Positions 1 through 6,244 of a stretch of 6,283 nt of DNA are shown here, one piece after another. The notes under the pieces are model-generated. The model was not told the origin of the DNA, ran no database searches, and saw only the letters and a program-made list of their open reading frames with translations. The position numbers and the translations under genes are program-made. Positions within the stretch are counted from its first letter, which is position 1. Every line of letters starts with the position of its first letter. Origin of the DNA: Anaerolineaceae bacterium (GTDB lineage: Bacteria; Chloroflexota; Anaerolineae; Anaerolineales; Anaerolineaceae); assembly GCA_011620465.1 (NCBI GenBank), contig WOZC01000058.1, forward strand, positions 4,587 to 10,869, read 5' to 3'.

Positions 1-173
1 AGTATCTCGGCGTGCTTTCAACAGATGCGCCAAAATTGAGCGGTGAAATTGCCGCCACTGCCCGTAAACGATTCAAAATCAGGAATGAATTTTTCGGCGA
101 ATTCAGTCCAGTTATTGGGACCCACACCGGACCCGGAACTGTTGGTTTGGTTTATTTACCGGAGAAGAAGTAG
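1..173 (+). CDS. DegV family protein, 3' end only (fatty-acid-binding type)
   Basis: This is the C-terminal end of a gene that starts before the window. Reading from base 3 gives 56 codons ending in TAG at 171-173. The tail contains IGTHTGPGTVGLVY, which matches the conserved C-terminal block of the DegV/FakB fold (an IGTHTGPG motif followed by a short hydrophobic strand). Family knowledge: DegV proteins bind a fatty acid in a two-domain pocket. In Firmicutes the FakB members present it to the kinase FakA for phosphorylation and entry into phospholipid synthesis. No fakA is visible here, so the actual partner is unknown. The gene lies 57 bases before the DUF1015 gene on the same strand, but a promoter in that gap suggests the two are at least partly separate units. 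The family call is fairly secure despite the truncation; the ligand is not determined. Confidence 0.82.
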   Translation, partial: YLGVLSTDAPKLSGEIAATARKRFKIRNEFFGEFSPVIGTHTGPGTVGLVYLPEKK

Positions 174-192
174 CCAATCTTTCAATCAGCTC

Positions 193-201
193 TGTTACAA
201 T
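193..201 (+). promoter_or_regulatory. Putative extended -10 promoter of the DUF1015 gene
   Basis: TGTTACAAT at 193-201 is a TGn extended -10 element joined to the hexamer TACAAT (one mismatch to TATAAT). No convincing -35 lies 16-19 bases upstream, as is common for extended -10 promoters. It falls in the 57-base gap after the DegV-like gene and would start transcription near 208, about 23 bases before the ATG. This is inferred from sequence only. Confidence 0.45.
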
Positions 202-230
202 ATGGGAAACTCACCTAAAAAGGACTTTCC

Positions 231-1553
231 ATGACAAATGCTGAAAAAATTGGTATCAAGATCCCGGAAATTCTCCTTCCAGGAAAAGATATAGACCTTC
301 ACAAATGGGCTGTAATTGCCTGTGATCAGTTCACCTCACAACCTGAGTATTGGGAGCGTGTTTCCGCAACAGTCGGAAACGCCCCATCAACCTACCATTT
401 AATTCTGCCCGAAGCCTGGTTGACAAAACCAGACAAAACAGAAAGAATCAAGTTTTCACAGGCGAAGATGTACGAATACCTCGATTCTGGTCTGCTTGAA
501 CCTCACAATGGTTTTGTCCTGGTTGAGCGGACGGTTATTGGTGGGATTCAGACAGGTTTGGTCGTCGCACTGGACCTGGAAACTTACGATTTCAACAAAG
601 GCTCCCAGTCTTTGATTCGCGCCACCGAAGGCACGATCCTCGATCGTCTGCCGCCCCGGATGCAGGTTCGCCGCGGTGCCCCCCTTGAGCTGCCCCACAT
701 CCTGGTCCTTTATGATGATCCGGATTTCTCTGTTCTGACACCGCTGCTCGAGCAAAAAGATGCGCTCCCCCTTGCCTATGATTTTGATTTGATGGAAGAC
801 AGTGGTCACATTACCGGGCACTTTATCAAAGACCCCCAAACTTTGGATGCAATTATTGACCATATTGCTGGTTTGCTTAACCCTGACAAATACCAGGCAC
901 GCTATGGCGATGTCGACCAGACCCATCCCTTACTTTTTGCTGTCGGAGATGGAAACCACTCTCTCGCAACTGCAAAAAGCATTTGGGAAGAGCTAAAACC
1001 CACCGTTGACATGGACCATCCAGCCCGATATGCCTTGGTTGAACTGGTTAACTTGCACGATCCTTCCGTCAAATTTGAACCGATCCACCGTGTCATGTTC
1101 AATGTTGGGGAAGGTTTCGGCTACTTGATCACCAAGCACTTTGAACCTAATTACCAAATCCAGAGCGTCAATGATTTCGACACCATGAAGGAGTTGGTCT
1201 TATCTCCTGAACCGGGCAAACAACGCCTTGGTATGATCACAGACTCCGGTTACCGCGTCGTCGAACTGACCGCTCCCAAACACAATCTCGCGGTAGGGAG
1301 TATCCAGGAATTTCTTGACGGCTATCTGAAGAAAAATTCAGATGCTGAAATCGATTACGTCCACGGCGACGATGTTCTTCAGGAGTTGAGCCAGCAGCCT
1401 GGTAATTTGGGCTTCTATTTACCCCCGATCAAAAAGGACAACTTCTTCAAATCGGTTATCCTCGATGGATCGCTACCCCGGAAAACTTTCTCCATGGGAC
1501 ACGCAAGGGATAAACGATTCTACCTGGAAGCCCGTTGTATTATTTCCAGTTGA
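231..1553 (+). CDS. DUF1015 family protein
   Basis: A 440-residue protein that I recognise as a DUF1015 member, with no demonstrated role visible in the sequence. Family blocks include ATEGTILDRLPPRMQVRRG (about 131-149), a PLELPH stretch and acidic YDDPD (about 151-165), the hallmark AVGDGNHSLATAK (about 237-249), and a C-terminal LPRKTFSMGHARDKRFYLEA (415-434). The length is normal for the full family, and there is no signal peptide or membrane segment, so it should be cytosolic. The ATG at 231 is well supported by AAGGA at 220-224, six bases upstream. The family has been linked distantly to the ParB/sulfiredoxin fold that includes free-serine kinases (SerK, SbnI), and in some anaerobes it lies beside serine-biosynthesis genes. 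No serA or serC is present here, so a serine-kinase role is only a hypothesis. recA follows after 64 bases and has its own promoter. Confidence 0.88.
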   Translation: MTNAEKIGIKIPEILLPGKDIDLHKWAVIACDQFTSQPEYWERVSATVGNAPSTYHLILPEAWLTKPDKTERIKFSQAKMYEYLDSGLLEPHNGFVLVERTVIGGIQTGLVVALDLETYDFNKGSQSLIRATEGTILDRLPPRMQVRRGAPLELPHILVLYDDPDFSVLTPLLEQKDALPLAYDFDLMEDSGHITGHFIKDPQTLDAIIDHIAGLLNPDKYQARYGDVDQTHPLLFAVGDGNHSLATAKSIWEELKPTVDMDHPARYALVELVNLHDPSVKFEPIHRVMFNVGEGFGYLITKHFEPNYQIQSVNDFDTMKELVLSPEPGKQRLGMITDSGYRVVELTAPKHNLAVGSIQEFLDGYLKKNSDAEIDYVHGDDVLQELSQQPGNLGFYLPPIKKDNFFKSVILDGSLPRKTFSMGHARDKRFYLEARCIISS

Positions 1554-1558
1554 GGCTC

Positions 1559-1586
1559 TTGACGCATCGAACAATTGTGCTATATT
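1559..1586 (+). promoter_or_regulatory. Putative recA promoter (-35 TTGACG, extended -10 TATATT)
   Basis: TTGACG at 1559-1564 is a -35 hexamer with one mismatch to TTGACA. It is followed after 16 bases by TATATT at 1581-1586. TG at 1578-1579 plus one base makes this an extended -10. Transcription would begin near 1593, about 25 bases before the recA ATG. The spacer holds a LexA-like palindrome, which supports this being the regulated recA promoter. Confidence 0.6.
1569..1580 (+). promoter_or_regulatory. LexA/DinR-like SOS operator overlapping the recA promoter
   Basis: GAAC-AATT-GTGC at 1569-1580 matches the Gram-positive LexA (DinR) core GAAC-N4-GTTC at seven of eight positions. It is preceded by C, giving CGAAC as in the longer consensus. 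It sits in the -35/-10 spacer and touches the -10, where a bound repressor would block RNA polymerase. Gram-positive-type LexA boxes have been reported in the Chloroflexota member Dehalococcoides. There is no lexA in the window, and binding is inferred. Confidence 0.5.
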
Positions 1587-1608
1587 TAATTGAAAGCTAC
1601 TATCAACC

Positions 1609-1612
1609 GGAG
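1609..1612 (+). promoter_or_regulatory. recA ribosome binding site, which decides the start codon
   Basis: GGAG at 1609-1612 lies five bases before the ATG at 1618. The in-frame GTG at 1612 overlaps this Shine-Dalgarno sequence and so cannot be its start codon. That selects the ATG and a protein two residues shorter than the longest open frame. Confidence 0.75.
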
Positions 1613-1617
1613 TGACC

Positions 1618-2715
1618 ATGGCGACCAAGAAAAAGACTACTACCCCCCTGAATGTTTCTGACCCTAACCTTGAAGAAGCAAAAAAAGCTGTCCTGGACCG
1701 TGCTTTGCACGATATCGTAAAAAAATACGGAGAAGGCTCCATTATGCGCCTTGGTGAAGCCAGACACATGCAAGTCGCATCGATCCCGACCGGATCCCTC
1801 TCGCTGGATATGGCACTTGGTGTGGGAGGAATTCCTAAAGCACGCATCACCGAAATCTTTGGTCCTGAGTCATCCGGTAAAACTACTATCTGTCAGCATA
1901 TCGTGGCTGAGACCCAGGCTCAAGGCGGCACAGCGGCTTTCATTGACATGGAACATGCCCTTGACCCCACTTATGCTGCTCGTTGCGGTGTTAACGTTGA
2001 GGAACTGCTCATCTCCCAGCCTGATACTGGTGAACAAGCTCTTGAAATTGCTGAAACCCTGGTTCGCTCAGGAGCAGTTGACCTGGTGGTAATCGACTCC
2101 GTTGCGGCTCTTGTCCCTCGATCGGAAATTGAGGGCGAAATGGGCGATGCCACTATGGGCGTCCAGGCTCGTTTGATGTCTCAGGCTATGCGCAAGCTCT
2201 CCGGTGCCATCAATCAGACTAAAACCGCAGTGGTTTTCACCAATCAACTGCGCCAGAAGATCGGCGTCATGTTCGGCAACCCGGAAACCACAACCGGTGG
2301 CAATGCGCTCAAGTTCTATGCTTCAGTCCGCCTGGATGTCCGCCGTGTGCAGTCGATCAAGGTCGGCGCTGAGATCGTTGGCAACCGTGTGCGTGTGCGG
2401 GTGGTAAAGAATAAGGTTTCCGCACCTTTCCGCACTGCTGAATTTGACATCATGTACAACGAGGGCATCTCCAAGTCGGGCGATATTCTCGATTTGGCGA
2501 CCAATTTGGAAGTCATCGAGAAGCGCGGCTCTTTCTATTCTTACAAAGACCAACGTCTCGGTCAGGGACGGGAAGCTTCCAAAAACTACCTCAGCCAAAA
2601 CCTCGAACTCCGACAGGAAATTGAAGATACCGTACGAGGTCTGGCAAATTCTGACCAGATGGTCCAGAGCTTCGATCCAAGTGAGGATGAAGAAAGCATC
2701 GACAACGAAGAATGA
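1618..2715 (+). CDS. recA: RecA recombinase
   Basis: RecA binds single-stranded DNA as an ATP-dependent filament, carries out homology search and strand exchange, and as coprotease triggers LexA self-cleavage in the SOS response. The 365-residue protein has the full set of landmarks. They are Walker A GPESSGKT (82-89), the catalytic glutamate in FIDMEHALDP (E112), Walker B LVVID (156-160), the L1 loop region around EIEGEMGD (170-177), the L2 region from TNQLRQKIG (208-216) through NPETTTGGNA (221-230), and the VVKNK lysines (264, 266) at the subunit interface. The C-terminus is strongly acidic (about 354-365), as in other RecAs, where it tempers activity. There is no intein and no frameshift. 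The ATG at 1618 is chosen over the GTG at 1612 because the Shine-Dalgarno GGAG overlaps that GTG. The gene has its own promoter with a LexA-like box, and a terminator starts 11 bases after the stop. No recX follows. Confidence 0.98.
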   Translation: MATKKKTTTPLNVSDPNLEEAKKAVLDRALHDIVKKYGEGSIMRLGEARHMQVASIPTGSLSLDMALGVGGIPKARITEIFGPESSGKTTICQHIVAETQAQGGTAAFIDMEHALDPTYAARCGVNVEELLISQPDTGEQALEIAETLVRSGAVDLVVIDSVAALVPRSEIEGEMGDATMGVQARLMSQAMRKLSGAINQTKTAVVFTNQLRQKIGVMFGNPETTTGGNALKFYASVRLDVRRVQSIKVGAEIVGNRVRVRVVKNKVSAPFRTAEFDIMYNEGISKSGDILDLATNLEVIEKRGSFYSYKDQRLGQGREASKNYLSQNLELRQEIEDTVRGLANSDQMVQSFDPSEDEESIDNEE

Positions 2716-2726
2716 AAACAAACGAC

Positions 2727-2758
2727 AAAAAGCTGGCTAAGGTCGGCTTTTTGTTTTT
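2727..2758 (+). terminator. Intrinsic terminator after recA
   Basis: The arms 2727-2737 and 2742-2752 form an 11-base-pair stem with two G-U pairs around the tetraloop TAAG. The outer part is A-T rich, so its 3' arm merges into a T-rich tail (TTTTTGTTTTT, 2748-2758). It starts 11 bases after the recA stop and ends 17 bases before the next start codon, so it should separate or attenuate expression of the two genes. Confidence 0.7.
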
Positions 2759-2775
2759 AAATTCAGGATGGTTTA

Positions 2776-3750
2776 ATGAAACAGATAAAAACAACAGATG
2801 CAATTGGTATGGTTCTGGCTCACGACCATACCCAGATAATCATCGACAAGTTCAAAGGCGTACGCTTCCCCAAAGGACATATTATCCAGGCTGAAGACAT
2901 TCCAGTTTTACTGGAAATGGGCAAAGAAACAATCTTCGTTCTCGAGATCGAGCCCGGCATGCTGCATGAGGATGATGCCGCAGCCATTTTGGGCGAAATA
3001 TGCCTTGGGCAGAACCTGCGGATAAGTTCCCCTCGTGAAGGTAAGGTTGAGCTTTTCGCAGAATGCGACGGCTTACTTAGCATCGATGCACAGAAATTGT
3101 CTATCTTGAACTCAGCTGAACATATCGTGATTTCCTCACAGCAGAACAACATCCCGGTCAATGCGGGTGAAAAGGTGGCAGCCATGCGCGTGGTGCCTCT
3201 GTTAATTGAACAAAGCCGTCTTACAGCCTTACAGGAATTAATCAATCCACCAGTTTTCAATGTTCTTCCTTACCAGCAATTGAGCGCGGCAATCTTGGTG
3301 ACCGGGAGTGAAATCCTCCTCGGAAGGATCACGGAGACCTTCTCTCCGGTTGTTCTTGAAAAATTGACCGGTTTCCCTGTTCAAACCAAAATCGTTCGAA
3401 CAGTCGGCGACGAGCGGGAAAGGATAAAAGACGCCATCATCGAAGCCCATCAGGCGGGCATCGATCTCATTTTCTGTACAGGTGGAATGAGCGTTGACCC
3501 GGATGACCAAACCCCCGCAGCTATTCGCGATTCAGGGGCGAAGGTGGTCACTTACGGTACACCTGTATTCCCCGGTGCCATGTTCATGCTTGCCTACTTT
3601 GAGGATGGAGGCGCGGTGATGGGCTTGCCAGGCGGTGTCATGTTTGCCAAAAAATCGATCCTTGACCTGGTCTTGCCGCGCGTTGTCGCTGGTCAGAAGC
3701 TGACAAAATCTGATTTCGTTGACCTCGCCATCGGGGGTTTGTTATCCTGA
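2776..3750 (+). CDS. Molybdopterin-binding (MoCF_biosynth domain) protein, MoeA/MogA-like
   Basis: A 324-residue cytosolic protein whose C-terminal half is a MoCF_biosynth (MogA/MoeA/CinA-type) domain at about 170-305. Visible family motifs are VTGSEILLG (175-183), VGDERERI (210-217), CTGGMSVDPDDQTP (234-247), TPVFPGAMFMLAY (262-274) and GLPGGVMFAKK (283-293). The N-terminal half (about 1-165) has the pattern of a stand-alone MoeA-like group, with TTDAIGMVLAHDHTQI and FPKGHIIQAEDI near the start. It is shorter than true MoeA (about 400 residues) and lacks the CinA C-terminal deamidase domain. Such proteins bind molybdopterin or related cofactors and are often found with molybdenum-enzyme genes in anaerobes, but none is present here, so the substrate is unknown. 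AGGA at 2765-2768 lies seven bases before the ATG. It follows recA by 60 bases across a terminator, and I see no clear promoter of its own; it may depend on read-through. Confidence 0.85.
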   Translation: MKQIKTTDAIGMVLAHDHTQIIIDKFKGVRFPKGHIIQAEDIPVLLEMGKETIFVLEIEPGMLHEDDAAAILGEICLGQNLRISSPREGKVELFAECDGLLSIDAQKLSILNSAEHIVISSQQNNIPVNAGEKVAAMRVVPLLIEQSRLTALQELINPPVFNVLPYQQLSAAILVTGSEILLGRITETFSPVVLEKLTGFPVQTKIVRTVGDERERIKDAIIEAHQAGIDLIFCTGGMSVDPDDQTPAAIRDSGAKVVTYGTPVFPGAMFMLAYFEDGGAVMGLPGGVMFAKKSILDLVLPRVVAGQKLTKSDFVDLAIGGLLS

Positions 3751-3896
3751 AGCAAGGATTACACCCTTTCTGAAAAAAAGTAGTCGTTCGCGTTGGATGA
3801 GGTGGGTATTTAAGAGGAGAGGGCAGACTACCATCTCGTTGCAGAGCTCGCGATGCAAACCTTTCCCTAATTAATTTGTATCGTTCAATAGAAATA
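3751..3896. other. Convergent intergenic region with possible RNA secondary structure
   Basis: No gene is recognisable between the convergent 3' ends. On the plus strand, GAGGTGG (3799-3805) can pair fully with CCATCTC (3831-3837), counting one G-U. GTAGTC (3780-3785) is the inverse of GACTAC (3826-3831), an alternative pairing. TTGCA (3839-3843) pairs with TGCAA (3854-3858) around a 10-base loop. These may be 3' UTR folds or chance; they match no RNA family I know. Confidence 0.2.
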
Positions 3897-3925
3897 AAAA
3901 CCCCTCAGCTAAACTGAGAGGTTTT
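3890..3925 (-). terminator. Intrinsic terminator of the adenosine kinase-ahcY operon (possibly bidirectional)
   Basis: The arms 3897-3908 and 3914-3925 form a 12-position stem with one C-A mismatch and a five-base loop (CTAAA on plus). Read on the minus strand, the stem ends in GGGG followed by TTTTTATTT, a good U-tract, starting about 20 bases after the ahcY stop. On the plus strand the tail is only TTTT and then CAG, so termination of the converging gene would be weaker. Confidence 0.8.
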
Positions 3926-3945
3926 CAGATCAGACACAGTCAGGT

Positions 3946-5205
3946 TTATGTTCCTTCTTCCCAGGAATTCAGATACTTCACCTGTTCTTCGGTCAAAACA
4001 TCAAGCTTGATATCCATCGAATCGAGTTTCAACCGTGCGATTTCCCGGTCAATTTCTTCCGGAACGTTGTAGACCTTCTTTTCAAGGTGGTCCCTGTTTT
4101 TCAAGAAGTATTCCGCGCTCAAAGCCTGGTTGGCAAAACTCATATCCATAACTGAAGCTGGGTGACCTTCGGCGGCTGCCAGGTTGATCAGGCGTCCTTC
4201 GCCGAGAATATTGATCATGCGACCATCCGCCATCTCGTAAGCGTCAACAAAGGGGCGAACTCGGGTAATCTCAACAGCCATCTTTTCCAAGGCGGGAATA
4301 TTGATCTCAACATTGAAATGCCCGGAATTACCGATCAAAGCGCCGTCTTTCATTAATTCAAAGTGATGTTTGCCAATCACATTCAAGTCGCCAGTCACCG
4401 TGATAAAGATGTCTCCAATCGGAGCAGCTTCTACCATCGGCATGACTCTGAAGCCATCCATAACCGCTTCCAAAGCCACCATCGGGTCCACCTCGGTTAC
4501 GATCACACTGGCACCCATACCGCGAGCTCGCATCGCCAAACCGCGACCGCACCAACCGTATCCTGCGATAACGAAATTTTTGCCGGCTAAGAGCACGTTT
4601 GTTGCCCGGATGACCCCGTCAATGGTTGACTGTCCGGTACCGTAGCGGTTGTCAAAAAAGTGCTTGGTCATAGCATCATTGACTGCCATCATGGGGAACT
4701 CCAAAACCTTGTCCATTGCCATCGCGCGCAAGCGGACAACACCGGTGGTTGTTTCTTCGGTACCGCCAATGATGTTCGCAATCAAGTCACGGCGTTCCTT
4801 GTGGATCGTACCCACCAGATCAGCGCCATCGTCCATTACAACATGCGGCTTGTGGTCCAAAGCGGCATGCAGGTTCTTGTAATAGGTTTGATCGTCTTCG
4901 CCTTTGATCGCAAATACCGGGATCTCATATTGAGCGACCAAAGCTGCCGCAACGTCATCCTGGGTCGAAAGCGGGTTGGAAGCGGTCAAAACGATATCTG
5001 CCCCACCAGCCTGCATAGCACGCATCAGGTTGGCAGTTTCGGTGGTCACATGCATACAGCAAGACATGCGGATGCCTTCAAACGGTCGTTCTTTCCTAAA
5101 TCGTTCTTCCAGAGAAGCCAGCACCGGCATTTCGTGCGCAGCCCAGTCCATTCTCCGGCGGCCGCCTTCAGCCAGGTTCAGATCTTTAATATTGTAATTA
5201 TCCAT
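3946..5205 (-). CDS. ahcY: Adenosylhomocysteinase (S-adenosylhomocysteine hydrolase)
   Basis: This cytosolic NAD-dependent enzyme reversibly splits S-adenosylhomocysteine, the product inhibitor left by methyltransferases, into adenosine and homocysteine. The 419-residue protein shows MHVTTETANL (51-60, with the active-site His52), DDGADL (125-130), the glutamate of ETTTGV (E151), K181 and D185 in NDAMTKHFFDNRYGTGQS (176-193), the NAD-binding Rossmann glycines in GYGWCGRG (215-222), GHFNVEI (295-301) and GEGRLINLAAAEGHP (335-349). It ends in YLNSWEEGT and lacks the Lys/Tyr-bearing KPDHYRY-like tail of eukaryotic and many bacterial enzymes. That is the shorter form seen in archaea and thermophiles such as Thermotoga. 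The ATG at 5205 has GGAG (5212-5215) six bases upstream. The upstream adenosine kinase ends 17 bases before it, so the two are surely cotranscribed. A terminator follows at 3890-3925. Some archaeal relatives prefer S-inosylhomocysteine; the adjacent adenosine kinase argues for adenosine as the product here. Confidence 0.97.
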   Translation of the reverse strand: MDNYNIKDLNLAEGGRRRMDWAAHEMPVLASLEERFRKERPFEGIRMSCCMHVTTETANLMRAMQAGGADIVLTASNPLSTQDDVAAALVAQYEIPVFAIKGEDDQTYYKNLHAALDHKPHVVMDDGADLVGTIHKERRDLIANIIGGTEETTTGVVRLRAMAMDKVLEFPMMAVNDAMTKHFFDNRYGTGQSTIDGVIRATNVLLAGKNFVIAGYGWCGRGLAMRARGMGASVIVTEVDPMVALEAVMDGFRVMPMVEAAPIGDIFITVTGDLNVIGKHHFELMKDGALIGNSGHFNVEINIPALEKMAVEITRVRPFVDAYEMADGRMINILGEGRLINLAAAEGHPASVMDMSFANQALSAEYFLKNRDHLEKKVYNVPEEIDREIARLKLDSMDIKLDVLTEEQVKYLNSWEEGT

Positions 5206-5222
5206 TCATCACTCCGATTTTT

Positions 5223-6185
5223 TTATTCTTTTCCAATTGTATCCAGTTCACCCTGATCATCAAAGTGTTTTCTGTATTCTTTCACAAATTCGTCCCAGGT
5301 GAAATGATGCACCTGCGTTCCACATTCCTGGATGCAGGCTGCGGCAAGTACGGTGCCCATTTCAGCACAGGTTTTAAGGCTGAGTCCGCCAAGATAGCCG
5401 CGTAAAAAACCACCCCTAAAAGCATCGCCAACACCTGTTGGGTCACTGATTTCCAAATCCTTCAAGGCAGGAACAAACACTTCGCCAGTAGCGGAGTGCA
5501 CTCGCGCACCCTTCTCACCTAACGTGATAACGCTAAAGACAGGCTTAGCCAGCAATTCGGCTTCAGTGTAACCCGTGTGTTTTTGCAGCAGTTCAAACTC
5601 ATACTCGTTGACGAACAAGCCATGTGCTGTTTGAAGCCCTCTGCGCAGCAAATCTGCGTCCACGCTGATCACCTGCTGTCCAGGATCAAAAAGCGTCTTC
5701 AAGCCCAACTCCATCGCTTCTTCAATGTAACGTGCCATAGCCCGCGGGTCGGTAGGAGAGATCATGACAAAATCATCAGGTTCAAAAGGGGCATCCTTGA
5801 GCGAAAAATCAGCTGATTCCGCCATCGCGCCTGTGTAAAAACTGGCAATCTGGGCATTGTTTCTATCCGTGGTTGCAAAGAAAGAGGCGGTGAACTTATC
5901 GGGGATGATTTTTACACAGCTGGTATCCACACCTACAGCTTGCAGACGCTTGGCAAAATCCGGGAAATCTTGACCAGCGGTTGAGAACAAACAGGCTTTT
6001 CCACCCAGCATCGCCAGATTATAAGCAATATTCGCGCCAACGCCACCATCCCTGCGGGAGAGCTCTGGTACGAGAAATGACAGACTCACTTTATCCAGAT
6101 GTTCTGGTAACAAGTGGTCGCTGATGAGGCCTGGAAATTTCATCAGATAATCAATTGCTATCGAACCAGTCAAAATCACTTTCAT
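5223..6185 (-). CDS. Adenosine kinase, PfkB/ribokinase family (actinobacterial type)
   Basis: A 320-residue PfkB-family kinase, most likely phosphorylating adenosine to AMP with ATP. Counting from the ATG, it has the N-terminal strand TGSIAIDYL (about 6-14), LPEHLDKVSLSFLV (about 26-39), the glycine motif GGVGANIAYN (about 47-56), VNEYEF (about 192-197) and the C-terminal PfkB signature DPTGVGDAFRGG (about 248-259), in which D254 is the catalytic base above the GxGD anion hole. From memory, the LPEHL-KVSLSFLV, QIASFY-GAM and DPTGVGDAFR stretches closely resemble Mycobacterium tuberculosis adenosine kinase (AdoK), which is ribokinase-like rather than like the human enzyme. Its place just upstream of ahcY supports adenosine as substrate. 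The ATG at 6185 is preferred to the in-frame TTG at 6191 because AAGGAG (6194-6199) is eight bases from the ATG but only two from the TTG. Another PfkB sugar or nucleoside kinase activity is the main alternative. Confidence 0.88.
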   Translation of the reverse strand: MKVILTGSIAIDYLMKFPGLISDHLLPEHLDKVSLSFLVPELSRRDGGVGANIAYNLAMLGGKACLFSTAGQDFPDFAKRLQAVGVDTSCVKIIPDKFTASFFATTDRNNAQIASFYTGAMAESADFSLKDAPFEPDDFVMISPTDPRAMARYIEEAMELGLKTLFDPGQQVISVDADLLRRGLQTAHGLFVNEYEFELLQKHTGYTEAELLAKPVFSVITLGEKGARVHSATGEVFVPALKDLEISDPTGVGDAFRGGFLRGYLGGLSLKTCAEMGTVLAAACIQECGTQVHHFTWDEFVKEYRKHFDDQGELDTIGKE

Positions 6186-6193
6186 AGCCAAAA

Positions 6194-6199
6194 CTCCTT
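6194..6199 (-). promoter_or_regulatory. Adenosine kinase ribosome binding site, which decides the start codon
   Basis: On the minus strand this reads AAGGAG, a near-perfect Shine-Dalgarno. It is eight bases from the ATG at 6185 and only two from the TTG at 6191, so it selects the ATG. Confidence 0.8.
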
Positions 6200-6208
6200 A
6201 ACACTCAC

Positions 6209-6231
6209 AAAAAGACGCCTTTCTTGGCGCC
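6209..6231 (-). promoter_or_regulatory. Terminator-like stem-loop in the leader of the adenosine kinase-ahcY operon
   Basis: On the minus strand GGCGCC (6231-6226), loop AAGAAA and GGCGTC (6219-6214) form a six-base-pair GC-rich stem with one G-U pair, followed at once by TTTTT (6213-6209). It lies between the predicted promoter and the Shine-Dalgarno. It could be a weak attenuator, a 5' mRNA stabiliser, or a leftover terminator of an upstream gene. It is too short to be a known SAM or SAH riboswitch. Confidence 0.45.
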
Positions 6232-6244
6232 GGAAATCAAGAAA

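Noticed and set aside
43..234. A 63-codon open frame overlapping the end of the DegV-like gene
   Set aside because: It overlaps the well-supported DegV C-terminal frame, resembles no family and has no Shine-Dalgarno; it is a shadow frame.
456..926. A 156-codon minus-strand open frame opposite the DUF1015 gene
   Set aside because: It is antisense to conserved DUF1015 blocks, without a ribosome site or family resemblance.
1612..1617. GTG start for recA two codons upstream of the ATG
   Set aside because: The GTG overlaps the GGAG Shine-Dalgarno, which is well spaced for the ATG at 1618.
1618..2715. Intein in RecA
   Set aside because: The reading frame is uninterrupted and of normal RecA length, with Walker A and the L2 region intact.
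4660..5256. A 198-codon plus-strand open frame opposite ahcY
   Set aside because: It is antisense to a full, motif-rich ahcY and its translation has no recognisable domain.
6186..6191. TTG start for the adenosine kinase two codons upstream of the ATG
   Set aside because: It would sit only two bases from AAGGAG; the ATG has eight-base spacing.
6186..6244. SAM or SAH riboswitch upstream of the adenosine kinase-ahcY operon
   Set aside because: The predicted leader is only about 53 bases and holds one simple hairpin, too small for the known SAM or SAH riboswitch architectures.
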